Below are positions 9,503 to 21,184 of a DNA stretch of 64,000 nt, piece by piece (position 1 is the stretch's first letter; every line of letters begins with the position of its first letter). A program made the translations under genes and the position numbers. Under the pieces are notes generated by a model. That model ran no database searches. It had not been told where the DNA came from and saw nothing but the letters and a program-made list of their open reading frames with translations. The stretch lies in the NCBI GenBank assembly GCA_963682025.1, contig OY821518.1, positions 35,938,559 to 36,002,558 of the forward strand. The letters are read 5' to 3'. This DNA comes from Cordilura impudica (taxonomy: Eukaryota; Arthropoda; Insecta; Diptera; Scathophagidae).

Positions 9503-11702
9503 TATAAAATTTCCACTCAGATACGAGGGCGTTATGACGAGGGATTATACCTTTTCTACACCTTCGTGATCTGGCAATCCTAATTTTGGTGTATAGATAT
9601 TGAGGCTTTTGTGTGTATATTACCTTATGCAGAAAGATGAGAACACGAATTTTTAGCAATGATACAAACGATACTCCATAGATAGAGATTAGTTGATACA
9701 TGTGAAACTTCCCCAAATTTACTTATTCCATATACATATCGTATAATGTTGTTGTACAAGACCTCTAGCTTACGTTTGCTAGTACAATCACAGTTCGCAA
9801 ATTACTCACATCCATAAATTAGTGCAGGAATCAAGTAACATTTAGCAAGAAGTACTCTTATTCTTATTGGAGTAAAGAATTGAGTCGACCAGAGTCACCT
9901 CAACTTTATATAAGATTGGCCAACCAGTGTATTGACATTATTGCTTTTTGCTTTTTTTGCAGTATTAACGAGCTTAATTTTTTCACCATTTATTAAAACA
10001 TCTTCGTCTAAAACAGGGTCAGCAGTTCTTTTATGGATTATCATGAACTTTGACTTTTGAGGATTGAGACAGAAGAGGCCATTTGCAGTTGCCCAGGCAT
10101 ATACTTTACGTAAATCTTCATTAAGTTTAGCAATATTACTAGCAATGGTGTGAGAAGGGCTACTTAAATATAGTTGCACATCATCCGCGTACATATGGAT
10201 TTTACAGTTGGAAAGTTGTTTTGGCAGATCATTAGCATATATTGAAAATAGCAAAGGCCCAAGAATAGTTCCCTAAGGCACTCCTCGAGACATGTTTACA
10301 GAATGAGACCATATATTATTTACATAAACAACTTGCGTACGATCGGTTAAGTATGAAAATAAAAGATTAGTCGATGTGTGAGAGAACTTAAAAAAGTGTC
10401 GTAATTTCAGGCAGAGTGTGTTATGATCAACAGTATCAAAGGCTTTTGAAGGATCAAGCAGCACCAAAAAATTTATTTTACCATTATCTAGTTCACGTCA
10501 GATATTTTCAGAAACATCCAACAAAGCAGACACACAACTGTGGTCAGGTCGAAACCCCGATTGCATATTAGTTAGCAAAGAATTTTCATTAATAAATGAC
10601 TTTATTTGCCCATGTAAAATCTTTTCTAATACTTTTGAAACATAAAACAGCTATTGGCCTGAATTCCGTGGTTGGTTTTGGCAAAGGTTTTATTTTGGCA
10701 TGTTTCCATTTTGACGGAAAAGTGCTGGACATAATGATGGTATTGAACAAATGGGTGACATTTGGCAAAATTGAAGGCAAAAGTATCTTAATGAACTTAG
10801 GGTGCATATCATCGTATCCCACTGCATTCGATATCATTAATGAAAAATTTAAGCATACATCGGCCTGACAAGCGCAAGAAAACTCAAAAAGATGATCTCC
10901 GTCAGAGTGATTTACATCTGGAAAATTATAAAAACTATTATCTATTCAAACCATGGATATGTTCGTAAAAACATTATTAAGATCATTAGCGTCTGCATGG
11001 CAGTTTGACCTATTCTGATTTCCAATTCCAATTTTACGGATGGTTTTCCATGTCTGTTTAGAATTGACTGCATCACAAAACCGTCCAGAGTAGTACTCAG
11101 TTTTCGCAATTCTTATGTTTACGTAAACATTTTTTCTAGCAGCACTATATTCAGCTTTCAATTCAGGAGTTTTAAAGCGTTTCCATCTAGCATAAGACAA
11201 ATCTCTTGTAACAATTAACCGTTTTATGGCAGTTGATAACTTCGGTTCTGCTTTTGTTGATAATTTTTTACATTTTAGTGGAACATGATCATTATATAGA
11301 CGTTGAATATTGTACTCAAAAAACGACAGTTGATCATCTACAGATGTCACTAAATATATGTGATTCCAGTTTACCTGAATAAAATCCTCACGCAGCATAT
11401 CATAATCCAAGTTTTTATCATAATCCAAGTTTTAAAATCAACACAAAGAGCAAACACATTTTTATTAGAAACACATTAGCAAATTTAATAAACACGCACA
11501 TAGCATTGTATAATTTTATGTATGTGTTAGTAGCAACTTTAAATGAAATTTACTCAAAATGAAGGAAAAATTTTAGAATCTGTAAATTTACAAAATGGCT
11601 AAAAAGAAATACCTTTCAAATAATATACGTTTGGTCAAAATCGGTATAAAACGGTAGAACAAAACATCGGCCACAAGAAATCGCCTAGCCTATTAATTAT
11701 AA

Positions 11703-12068
11703 CTAGCAAATACCAGCGCTCGATATTCGAGTGCAATTTCTAGGCAACTTTATTTTTCAACTTAGCCAACTCACAAACCAACCCTTTATTGGTTTATTAT
11801 TATTGTGAATGATGATAACAAACTCATTAACAAACACATTAACAAATTTAATAAACACACACATAGCATATGTATACTTTTTTGTATGTGTTAGGAGCAA
11901 CTTTAAATGCAATTTACTCAAAATAAAGGAAAAAAGTTAAAAATCTGTAAATCTGCTGAATAGCTAAAAAGAGATACCTTTCAAATAATATACGCTTGAT
12001 CAAAATCGGGATAAAACGGTAGAACAAAACATCGGTAACAAAAAATCGCGTAGCCTATTAATTATAAT
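11703..12068 (-). mobile_element. Helitron A3, tandem to A2
   Basis: Begins CTAGCAAATACCAGCGCTCG directly after the A2 end and finishes AATCGCGTAGCCTATTAAT. It keeps the CTCGATATTCGAG hairpin. No host bases separate it from A2, giving a second head-to-tail pair in this window. Confidence 0.75.
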
Positions 12069-12281
12069 ATATAACTAACTTTTAAATTTTAGAATAAACA
12101 TGTGCTTCTTTTACATTTTCCCTTTAAACTGTTACATCTACACAGTATTGAAACAATAGATCAATTCGTTTCGCATCGAATAAGGAAATTCGAAATATTT
12201 AGACAATTGGGATAAAATTCGATACGGAATTATTTCGATCACAACTGTGATATTTAGTATTATTATTAAATTTTGTATAAT

Positions 12282-12475
12282 CAAGTAAGAGAATTATAGT
12301 CGGTCTAGATCGATAAATCGACTCAGAAAGTGATTCTGATTCGATCGGTATAATAAAAGAGGACAAAAAATTACATTGTATGGTTCCATGAAGGTTTTTG
12401 ATGTTTTCGAAATTGCTAGGTAAAATATTTTTTAGTACAATTCATACCCTAAACCACTATGTGGTATAGGATTTA
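12282..12475 (-). mobile_element. DINE-like element B15, internally deleted
   Basis: CAAGTAAGAGAATTATAGTC and a partial hairpin are joined directly to the internal GATTCTGATTCGATCGGTAT block. It ends CCACTATGTGGTATAGGAT. The (CCGT)n block and body are missing. Confidence 0.65.
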
Positions 12476-13304
12476 AAAATTCTTTACCGTTTACTTTTTG
12501 AGCATAGTGCATGGCAATATAAACCTTTAGATTTATAAAGTTTTCTTATTTTGTATGCTTATTTGTTGTTAGAATTAATGGCAAGTTTAACAAATAAACA
12601 ACAATAGCAGAAAAGTTTAATAAAAGTTTTATTTCGAGAGTTTATATAAATTAGAATTACAATTTTTGTTATACTTTTGACTTTGGAAAATCTCTTGATA
12701 CATTTCAAATTAATTCTCAACACATCTTAACAAATTTTGACAATTTGCCTGTAGACTTTATTATAATGGCTCTATATTCAATTTTAACCATATGTAAAAT
12801 CTTCAAAAGTTGGCAACGAAAAGAATTCTAGTAATTCTCAAAGCATAATATGTTCATTGCTTCCTAGGGAAGAACTGCTGTGGATGTGGTTTTAAACAAT
12901 TTCCAAACATGCCAATATAAACATATGAAAAAAATACCATTTCAACGCTATACGTAAAGATCTTAAAATGTCTACAGTGAAACAAGGAATCCAGCGATTC
13001 AGCGAAAACTACACTCAAAGATTAAGCAGTCATACAAACCCTTTAATGAAACACGAAGACTAAAGCGTGTTAGATTTATCATATAAAAATTAATAAATTT
13101 GGGATGTAAATATGTATATAATTATTAACTTTTTTTTTGGATCGCAATAGTTATGAAGTTCAGTGGATTACATAGTTTCTGTTATTTATTAACTAAGCTA
13201 TTAAATTTGCTTATTGTCTTAAAATAGATTGCAAATAAAAGATATATTTATTTATATATATATATTTATTTATATCTTTTTATAAAGATATATATATAAA
13301 AAAA
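12476..13304. other. Intronic AT-rich sequence, nothing recognised
   Basis: No coding or repeat match. Short TA-rich runs near 13242-13300. Confidence 0.5.
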
Positions 13305-14090
13305 AACAAGTAAGAAAATTATAGTCGGTCTAGACCGACTATACGATACCCTATACCATACGTTTAGAAACCCTATCTCTTAGGCCCAACTAACTGGACA
13401 TAGAAAATAAGCAAAAACCACATTTGAGAGGGATTTTTATTAATTTTTTTGGCTGCAGATATGAAAAAGTTCATATCGGATGCTATATCTATATGGGGAC
13501 TAGGTCCAAAAATGGACCGATCCTGATCATGTTTGGTAAAGTCTCTTATATTTTGCAAGAATATATACAAACAAAATTTGAGAAGAATCAGTGCAATATT
13601 TTTGTTTTTTAATAGATTTAAGTGAAAATCGGGAAGCAGCTCTATATGGGGCCAAAGGGATCATTTTTGGACTACTCATTAATGGATGTAATGAACGCAT
13701 ATAAACCCAATTTGAGTAAGATCTATATGATAATTTGGATGTTATGGCAATTTATGTCGATTTCATAGGGGTAATTTGTATGGGGGCTAGGTCCGAACAT
13801 GGACCGATTCTCACCGATTTCAATAGCGTTCATCCCATGGCCGATAGAAGCTTACATACCAAATTTCATCAAAATATATTCATATTTGCGACCTGCAGTT
13901 TGATTACAAGGTTTACATGGACACACAGACGGACTGACGGACGGACGGACGGACATTGTTAAATCAACTCAGAAAGTGATTCTGATTCGATCGGTATAAT
14001 TAAAGATGGGTCTAGGTCAAATATTTTTGGTTGTTACAAACAGCAGCACAAAGTCATTATACCCAAACCACATAGTGGTATAGGGTATAA
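13305..14090 (-). mobile_element. DINE-like element B4
   Basis: Full reverse copy: CAAGTAAGAAAATTATAGTC, hairpin, body, (GGAC)n near 13926-13954, then CCACATAGTGGTATAGGGTA. Close to B5, B10 and B11, so recent. Confidence 0.85.
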
Positions 14091-14937
14091 AAACAAACAA
14101 AAAAAATAGTTACGATATCACATAGTAATGGAACTTTTTAAATTATTATTGGAATTCTCAATATTATATCGAGTAAGTAAAGAAAAATATACAGCTCCGA
14201 GCAAATAACTAGGAAAGCAATGCTAAGATGGGAGCTTCGAGCAAATAAAACAAAATGTAATACGATTTTGGTACAGCTTGACCTAGTTCAGTTAATTTTA
14301 CTACTTATCGTGGAAACTAAATGCTAATTTTATCAAACAAATTAAAATTGAGAAAATTGTGACCAATAGTTTTAAATATGATTGATATCAGTCGTGCACC
14401 CATTTATCTATATATCTATATCTATATCTATATAAGTGTGGTAGCTGCAACCCGATCCACTTCGCTACACCCATCGTAACGAAATAAAAAGCTGGCAATA
14501 CATTTTGTAGAAACCTGTTTTATTTATATTTGGCGATTTTTGATTTTTTCTATTTTTGTTTTTGCGATTTCAGATTTTGGCGATTTTTGACTTCGGCGGT
14601 TGTTGTTTTTTGCGCATTTTGATTTGGGCGATTTTTGTTTTTTTTTTTTTGCTATTTTCGATTTTGGCGTTTTTCGACTGGCCACTTTGTTTATTTGCGA
14701 TTTTCGGTTTTGGCGATTATTGATTTGGCGTTTTTTGTCATCTTTATTACTCGCGATTTTCGGCTTTGGCAATTATTGATTTATGCGATTCTTGATTTTG
14801 GCGATTTTTGTTATTCGCAATTTTCGATTTTGGTAATTTTTAGCTTTAGTGATTTAAATTTTTTGTTATTTTTGGTTTTGGCGATTTTTATTTTTTTTCT
14901 AATTTTTGATTTTAGTGTTTTTTGATTTACACGAATT

Positions 14938-15450
14938 TTGGCGATTTTAAGCTTTAGCGATTTCTATTTTTATTCACGTTTTTTGATTTTGGCGTTTTTT
15001 GTTATTCACGACGTTTGGTTGTGGCGATTTGAATTTGGCGTTTTGCCTTTTTTGCGATTTTCGTTTCTGGCAATATTTCTTTTTGGCGATTTTTGTTTCC
15101 TCGCGATTTTCGGTTTTGCCGATTTTTAATTTGAAGATTTTTGTTTAATATGTGATTTTTGAGATTGGCGATTTTCGATTTTGGCGATTTTTGAATTTGA
15201 CGAATTTCGATATTGGTGATTTTTATTTTGGCGATTTTAAGCTTTAGCGATTTCTATTTTTATTCACGATTTTTGATTTTTGGCGTTTGTTGTTATTCAC
15301 GACGTTTGATTGTGGCGATTTTTGAATTTGGCGCTTTTGGCTTTTTTCCGATTTCCGTTTCTTGCAATATTTCTTTTTGGCGATTTTTGTTTCCTTGCGA
15401 TTTTCGGTTTTGCCGATTTTTAATTTGAAGATTTTTGTTTAATATGTCAT
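14938..15450 (+). repeat. Segmental tandem duplication inside the D1 left arm
   Basis: 14938-15165 is repeated at about 15231-15460 with a ~293-bp offset: GGCGATTTTAAGCTTTAGCG, GTTATTCACGACGTTTG, GGCAATATTTC/TGCAATATTTC and GAAGATTTTTGTTTAATATG recur in the same order with few changes. Confidence 0.8.
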
Positions 15451-15974
15451 TTTTGAGTTTGGCGATATCCAATTTTGGCGATATTTGAATTGGCGATTTT
15501 CGACATCGACGATTTTTGATTTTGGTGATTCCGTCCATAATTTCCACGACTACTCATATTGGTAATTATTGTACTTGTCAAAAGTTACAAGACTGAAACT
15601 TTCTTTGTATAAGGGGTGGCACGCCCACTGGTCCAATCCTGCCCTTTTTTATCGGACTACTAACATTAATAACTCATGAACTCACACTAAGTCCCAAGGC
15701 TATCTATTACAGTACTCTAGATATATGTCATTAAATAGTTACTTTGTATGGTGGGTGCCATGCCCACTGATCCAATTCTGCCCATTTTGTTTTTGTTTTT
15801 TTTTTTGGCAACTATTCAATTTAGTTAAATATATACACAGTTTCAGAATTCGAGCTGTCGTATTACTCCAAATATTATATCTTAAAATTAGATGTTAAAA
15901 ATTAACTTTATTTGGGAGGTGCCACGCCCACTTGAAAAAAACCAAAAAATATATAGCCTATATAGAAGCGAAAG

Positions 15975-16913
15975 TAAAGGGTGATTTTTTAAGAGCTATA
16001 GGAAAGTTTTCAAAAAAAAAAACACATAAAATTAAGAAAAATGCATGAAATTTTTATTTGAATCGATAGTACGGTCCATATAATTTAATGTTTGAAGATT
16101 ATTTCATGGAAATGTTGACCGTGACTGCGCCTCAAATGGTCCATGCGCTTAGTCCAATTTTGGCATACTCTTTCCAACATTTCGGCCGGTATCTCACGAA
16201 TAAATGCTTCAATGTTGTCTTCCAATGCATCAATTGAAGCGGGATTGTCTGTATAGACATGAGCTTTAACATAGCCCCACAAAAGATAGTCTAAAGGCGT
16301 TAAATCGCACGATCTCGGCGGCCAACAGACCGGTCCCGAACGTGAAATAAAATGTTCACCGAACTCGCCTCTCAATAAGTCCATTGTTGCGCGTGCTGTG
16401 TGGCATGTAGCACCGTCTTGTTGAATCCACATGTCATGCAAATCAAGCTCTTGCATTTTGGGCAAAAAAAGTTGGGCAAAAAAAAGTTGTTGAGGAACAG
16501 AGGCCCAATTGCTGCGAACGGCGACGAATCGATAATTGATGGTCATCATTAACACTGGCCGATACAGCTGCGATATTTTCTTCAGTTCGCACTCTACGTA
16601 AGCGTGTTGGTGGTTTAATGACCAACAATGTAAATTTGGTGCGAAATTTAGTCACAATAGCCCGAATAGCCGCTTCAGTGTGTCGATTAAACTGACCATA
16701 AAATGGAAGAAGCGCGCTATGAACTTTCTTAACAGAGCACGCATTTTGATAATAAAATTCAATAACTTGCAAGCGTTGTTCGTTTGTAAGACGATTCATG
16801 GTTAAATTATAGACCAAACTGAAGACGTTTGACAATGAAACAAAACACGAAACGTGCGTTAGCTGTTTAAACCAGTGTTGCCAAAAAGATAATAGCTAAA
16901 AAATCACCCTTTA
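15975..16913 (-). mobile_element. Internally deleted Tc1/mariner relative, copy 2
   Basis: Inverted ends TAAAGGGTGATTTTTTA and TAAAAAATCACCCTTTA, 939 bp, inserted in D1. Related to the intact mariner at 8193 but a different subfamily (AAAGGG rather than AACGGG ends). Confidence 0.85.
16085..16799 (-). pseudogene. Mariner-type transposase pseudogene, deleted centre
   Basis: Minus strand. It starts MNRLTNEQRLQVIEFYYQNA, continues to SIRRRSQQLGLC.STT, then jumps to LFLPKMQELDLHDMWIQQDG and on to RSCDLTPLDYLLWGYVK and HGQHFHEIIFKH. About 128 residues are missing between STTW and the LPKM region, including the first catalytic Asp. A run of T and a duplicated TTTTTTTGCCCAA lies at the join, and a frameshift follows. 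It cannot make an active enzyme but could be mobilised by one. Confidence 0.85.
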
Positions 16914-17839
16914 TGTGTGTTTGTATGTAATTCATATGAGGCTGAACCTTTACATCGATCTTCGTACTGTATATCCGGAAAGAACTACAGGCTAAAAATT
17001 TTGTTGATCTATTTAGTGGGCGTGGCAGCCCCCATACAAAGTTACCTTTTAATATCATATACATTGAATACTGTGGCAAGGAGAGCTTTGAAAATTTGTG
17101 TGAAATCACATATTCTTAATGTTAGTAGCCATGCCGACGATGGGCTTCTCCCAAACAAAGTAATTTTTCAATATCATATATCTCAAGAACTGTGACATAA
17201 ACAGCTTTGGAAATTTATCTGTTATTTATGTGAGTAGTCGAACAAAAATGAGAGTGATCGGATCAATGGACACCTCCCATACAAAAAAAAATATGAAGTT
17301 CTATGAAAATGATAGGCTTGAAACTATTGACTAGAAAATTAACTACCAATGTGAGTAGTCGTGGAAAATATGGGCAAAATTGTCAAATTCAAAAATTGTC
17401 TAAACCGAAAACCGCCGAAAAAATCGCTAAAAACAAAAATCGCCAAAATAAAAAACCTTCAAAACCAAAAATCGCCTAATCTAAAAATAAGCAAAATCAA
17501 AAATCGATAAAAAAAATTGCCTTATGATATCCAAATTCAAAGCCAATCGTTACGAATATCCGGCTTTAATTTATAAAATCTTTTTTTTTTTCTCATGGGC
17601 AGCTATATGAAGCTTGCTCCAGAGTAGCAACGCCGAAAAAGCATTGAAATAACAAAAATATGAAATATTTTAATTGCACAATAAAAACGTCACAGGAAAA
17701 ATTGATTATGCAGACATGCTTGTCAATAAGTCTCGGTAGGTCGTAGCGGAGGACGACAGGGCATACTAGTAACTTTTGCAAAAAAAAAAAAGAATTATTA
17801 TTTTAAAAAAATATATTTTGTTTCTAAACCTTTATTATT

Positions 17840-18345
17840 GATTTCTGCTTTACATCTGCCAGACATTCAAGCCATCGAATTTTCACATACGTTATTTGAC
17901 ATGGATGCCCAACCCATTTTTTATTTTCAATGTAGAGATAATCATAGTTGCTTTAAGCTAACTTTAATTTTTACACCTTTCCATAAGTTCTCAATCGGGT
18001 TAAGATCAGAGCAATATGAAGGTCGTGTGTTTCGTAGCATTATCTTGCTGAAATATCCATGATGCCGTCGGCGTTTAGAATTCTTGCAATTTGGAACTTG
18101 TCCAAAGTAGCTTCAAATTTGTGCAGCGGTTCAACTTCATATGACGATATAGCACCTCAAAGTATGATGTAACCTCTTACATGCTTCAATGTAGCCCAAC
18201 TGTAGTTTGAACCAATTTTTTAGATTTCGGATGGCGAACATATTTGTTTCCATATTTCGGCATACGAACTAATACTTTGTTCCATTCATCAGCACTCCAA
18301 TGACGATACTTTCTTGCAAACACTAGTCTCTTCTTTCTTCCAGGA
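17840..18345 (-). pseudogene. Tc1-like transposase remnant
   Basis: Minus-strand fragments with several breaks: RHWSADEWNKVLVRMPKYGN near 18250-18310, and YCSDLNPIENLWKGVKIKV near 17955-18013. The latter is the SPDLNPIENLW block holding the third acidic residue of Tc1 transposases. No inverted ends recognised. Confidence 0.7.
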
Positions 18346-18758
18346 AATTTTTTTCAAAGACTCATTCGGCTCTAGTAGCTCTCATTTTCTACTCTACCTT
18401 GTAACTTTGAACTGTTTGTCTAATCAGTTAAAAATCAAATTGAGTTTAAAAGACAACCCAAAAATATATCGGAATAATTTTTATAATTTTTCCATTAAGA
18501 ACTTCATAAATCTGAAAAAATAATTTCAAACTTAGAGAAAGTCTTCAAATATATTTGGATTTAGTTCAATCAAACTATGTTCAACTCCCAGCCAAAAAAC
18601 TTCTTTCATTGTCGATTTGTTTCTTTGTGTTATAAGTAGATAAACTTATAAAACAAATTGAAATTTTTATGCTCATATTGAATTCATATCAAATCTGTAC
18701 TATTGAAAGAGTGTATGTATGCACAGGAATATATTTAAAAAAAAAGATACATACAAAA
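18346..18758. other. Intronic sequence, nothing recognised
   Basis: AT-rich, no coding or repeat signal. Confidence 0.5.
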
Positions 18759-19568
18759 AACAAGTAAGAAAATTATAGTCGGTCTAGACCGACTATACGA
18801 TACCCTATACCATGCGTTTAGAAACCCTATCTCTTAAGCCCAACTAACTGGACATAGAAAATAAGCAAAAACCAAATTTGAGTGCGATTTTTATTAATTT
18901 TTTTGGCTGCAGATATGAAAAAGTTCATATCGGATGCTATATCTATATGGGGACTAGGTCCAAAAATGGACCGATCCTGATCATGTTTGGAAAAGTCTCT
19001 TGTATTTTGCAAAAATATATACAAACCAAATCTGAGAAGAATCAGTGCAATATTTTTGTTTTTTAATAGATTTAAGTGAAGATCGGGAAGCAGCCCTATA
19101 TGGGGCCAAAGGGATCATTTTTGGACTACTCATTAATGGATGTAATGAACGCATATAAACCCAATTTGAGTAAGATCTATATGACAATTTGGATCTTATG
19201 GCAATTTATGTCGATTTCATAGGGGTAATTTGTATGGGGGCTAGGTCTGAACATGGACCGATTCTCACCAATTTCAATAGCGTTCATCCCATGGCCGATA
19301 AAAGCTTATATACCAAATTTCATCAAAATATATTCATATTTGCGACCTGCAGTTTGATTACAAGCTTTACATGGACACACAGACGGACGGACGGACGGAC
19401 GGACGGACGGACGGACGGACGGACGGACGGACATTGTTAAATCAACTCAAAAAATGATTCTGATTCGATCGGTATAATTAAAGATGGGTCTAGGGCAAAT
19501 ATTTTTCGTTGTTACAAACAGCAGCACAAAGTCATTATACCCAAACCACATAGTGGTATAGGGTATAA
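18759..19568 (-). mobile_element. DINE-like element B5
   Basis: Full reverse copy: CAAGTAAGAAAATTATAGTC, hairpin AGTCGGTCTAGACCGACT, long (GGAC)n block (about 19382-19432), and CCACATAGTGGTATAGGGTA at its right end. Confidence 0.85.
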
Positions 19569-20255
19569 AAAGAATATATTTAAAAACAGTCATCGAGCGG
19601 GATACAAGAAAAACTACAAGAAATAAATAAAATGTCAAAAGTCTTTTCTAGATTATCGCCTGTGTACACTCAGCAATACCAGCCCCCTTTTATCCACAAC
19701 GACCTTTAGCTAAAACACACATGACATTCGAGTTAAGCACCAGTTTTTACAGAGTGCTAAAGGAAGTTCAAGTCTTGAAATCATAAATCACAAAATGACT
19801 ATTTTCCATTATTTTTTTTATAGCTGTCGAATATTAAATTGAAAAAGATAAAAAGAAAAATAGAAGAAAACAGTAACTTCTTTTCATTTGGCAGTCACTC
19901 ACTCAATTAGTATTAAGTAGTTTATAAATTTTAGTTTTACTATTCATGAATACAAATAAACTACGATTTACCAAAAAATTTTGTTGAAATATTTGTTTTT
20001 TTTTTTAACATTTTTTTTCAACAAACTTTTTGATATTTTTCAGCTAAACAAACTTTTCAGACTGTATTGCATTATTTAGTTGCAACATTTTTTTTTTTCA
20101 TAGTCGTTTTTTCACGTAACCAAATAAATAAATAGTTTTTGGGGTAAATTTAATTAAATATTTATAAACCTTGATTCAGTATGTGTGGGTTTATGTTTTT
20201 AAAAGAGGAAAGTCGAAGAGTTAACTAATAAAAATATCGCACTATAAATGGTTTT
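19569..20255. other. Intronic AT-rich sequence, nothing recognised
   Basis: Poly-T runs, no open frame or repeat match. Confidence 0.5.
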
Positions 20256-20858
20256 TAATTAATTATAGTTTAAGTATTAAAACGTTGATGTTAAACACAC
20301 TTTATTATCTCTGTAAACAAATGAATATTTTATTTATTTATTATACCCTATACCACTATGTGGTTTGGGTATAATGACTTTGTGCTGCTGTTTGTAACAA
20401 CCAAAAATATTTGACCTAGACCCATCTTTAATTATACCGATCGAATCAGAATCATTTTTTGAGTTGATTTAACAATGTCCGTCCGTCCGTCCGTCCGTCC
20501 GTCCGTCCGTCCGTCCGTCCGTCCGTCCGTCTGTGTGTCCATGTAAAGCTTGTAATCAAACTGCAGGTCGCAAATATGAAAATATTTTGATGAAATTTGG
20601 TATATAAGCTTTTATCGGCCATGGGATGAACGCTATTGAAATTGGTGAGAATCGGTCCATGTTCAGACCTAGCCCCCATACAAATTATCCCTATGAAATC
20701 GACATAAATTGCCATAAGATCCAAATTGTCATATAGATCTTACACAAATTGGGGTTATATGCGTTCATTACATTAATTAATTATAGTTTAACTATTAAAA
20801 CGTTGATGTTAAACACACTTTATTATCTCTGTAAACAAATGAATATTTTATTTATTAT
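20256..20858 (+). repeat. 85-bp direct repeat flanking a truncated DINE-like copy (B6)
   Basis: 20256-20340 and 20774-20858 are almost identical (TAATTAATTATAGTTTAA.. to GAATATTTTATTTATT). Between them, 20341-20773 is the 5' half of a B element with a long (CCGT)n block (about 20478-20530). It stops abruptly at GCGTTCATTACATTAAT, short of the hairpin end. Confidence 0.85.
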
Positions 20859-21184
20859 TTTTTTTTTTTTTTTGGGAAATGAAAGTGATGATAGTTTTAT
20901 AATTTTTCACCAAAAAATAAAATAACTAAATAAAAAAAATGAGAAAGTTGAAGTAGGTATAAGCTGACAAATATGATACTCTACATAGATGTGAAGCAAA
21001 TACATTAAGTTAAGGGTATGAAAGAATAGTAATGCATCGGCCAGATTACACAATTGCATGAAAACAAAATCTTAAGCAGTTAGAGCCATATGTACAAAAT
21101 TTCAAGGTTAGGCAGTTTTCTTTACGACTTTTAAAAATTTCTTAGAGCATTTTTTATCTTACAAAAAATTCTCAAAATTCTCAC
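20859..21184. other. Intronic AT-rich sequence, nothing recognised
   Basis: Poly-T near 20860-20875; otherwise featureless. Confidence 0.5.

Larger units (their letters stand above)
7392..11434 (-). pseudogene. CR1/L2-like LINE remnant, minus strand, split by a mariner
   Basis: Minus-strand pol pieces, N to C. A linker/pre-RT region lies at 11428-10946. Next come HAKIKPLPKPTTEFRPIAVL (about 10700), SKVLEKILHGQIKSFI and NMQSGFRPDHSC (about 10580, after a frameshift), and LLDPSKAFDTVDHNT (about 10450). SRGVP*GTILGPLLFSIYAN has a stop at about 10271, and HMYADDVQLYL carries the catalytic YADD (about 10190). C-terminal FLHKVIYTQKPQYLY (about 9620) is followed, beyond the mariner, by ASRLWNILPHNEQHSK (about 8185). 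RT motifs of the form SKAFDTVDH and a tail of the form RLWNxLP suggest a CR1/L2-like clade. Endonuclease is missing (5' truncated). It carries a target duplication AAATCA (7386-7391 and 11435-11440) and a doubled ATCATAATCCAAGTTTT at its 5' junction. Confidence 0.85.
7280..11702 (-). mobile_element. Helitron A2 (non-autonomous), split by a LINE
   Basis: The left piece 7280-7391 begins A|CTAGCAGATTCCAGCCC and stops at TTCACAAATCA. The right piece 11435-11702 resumes AAATCAACACAAAG and runs to TCGCCTAGCCTATTAAT. Together they rebuild the A-family sequence seen uninterrupted (reverse strand) at 48458-48842. The 4-kb interruption is a LINE flanked by a 6-bp AAATCA duplication. The right end abuts Helitron A3. 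Confidence 0.8.
14525..17525. mobile_element. Foldback-like element D1 with inverted tandem-repeat arms
   Basis: The left arm is a long array of imperfect GGCGATTTTTGATTTT units (14530-15535). The right end holds the same units reverse-complemented (about 17395-17520). Inside, 15540-15620 (TTCCACGACTACTCATATTG) is mirrored at 17340-17390 (CAATGTGAGTAGTCGTGGAA). GTGGCACGCCCACT-type blocks (15615, 15915) have mirrored counterparts on the right. Such inverted, internally repetitive arms recall Foldback elements. A deleted mariner sits in the centre. No transposase of its own. Open frames across the array are artefacts of the repeat. Confidence 0.6.

Noticed and set aside
14925..15460. Possible CRISPR-like or regularly spaced repeat array
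   Set aside because: Units are contiguous and irregular without unique spacers of constant length, and the organism is eukaryotic.
14524..15547. Several 60-96-aa frames rich in Lys/Gln/Ile or Phe across the D1 arm
   Set aside because: Translation of the GGCGATTTTTGATTTT-type tandem array on either strand.
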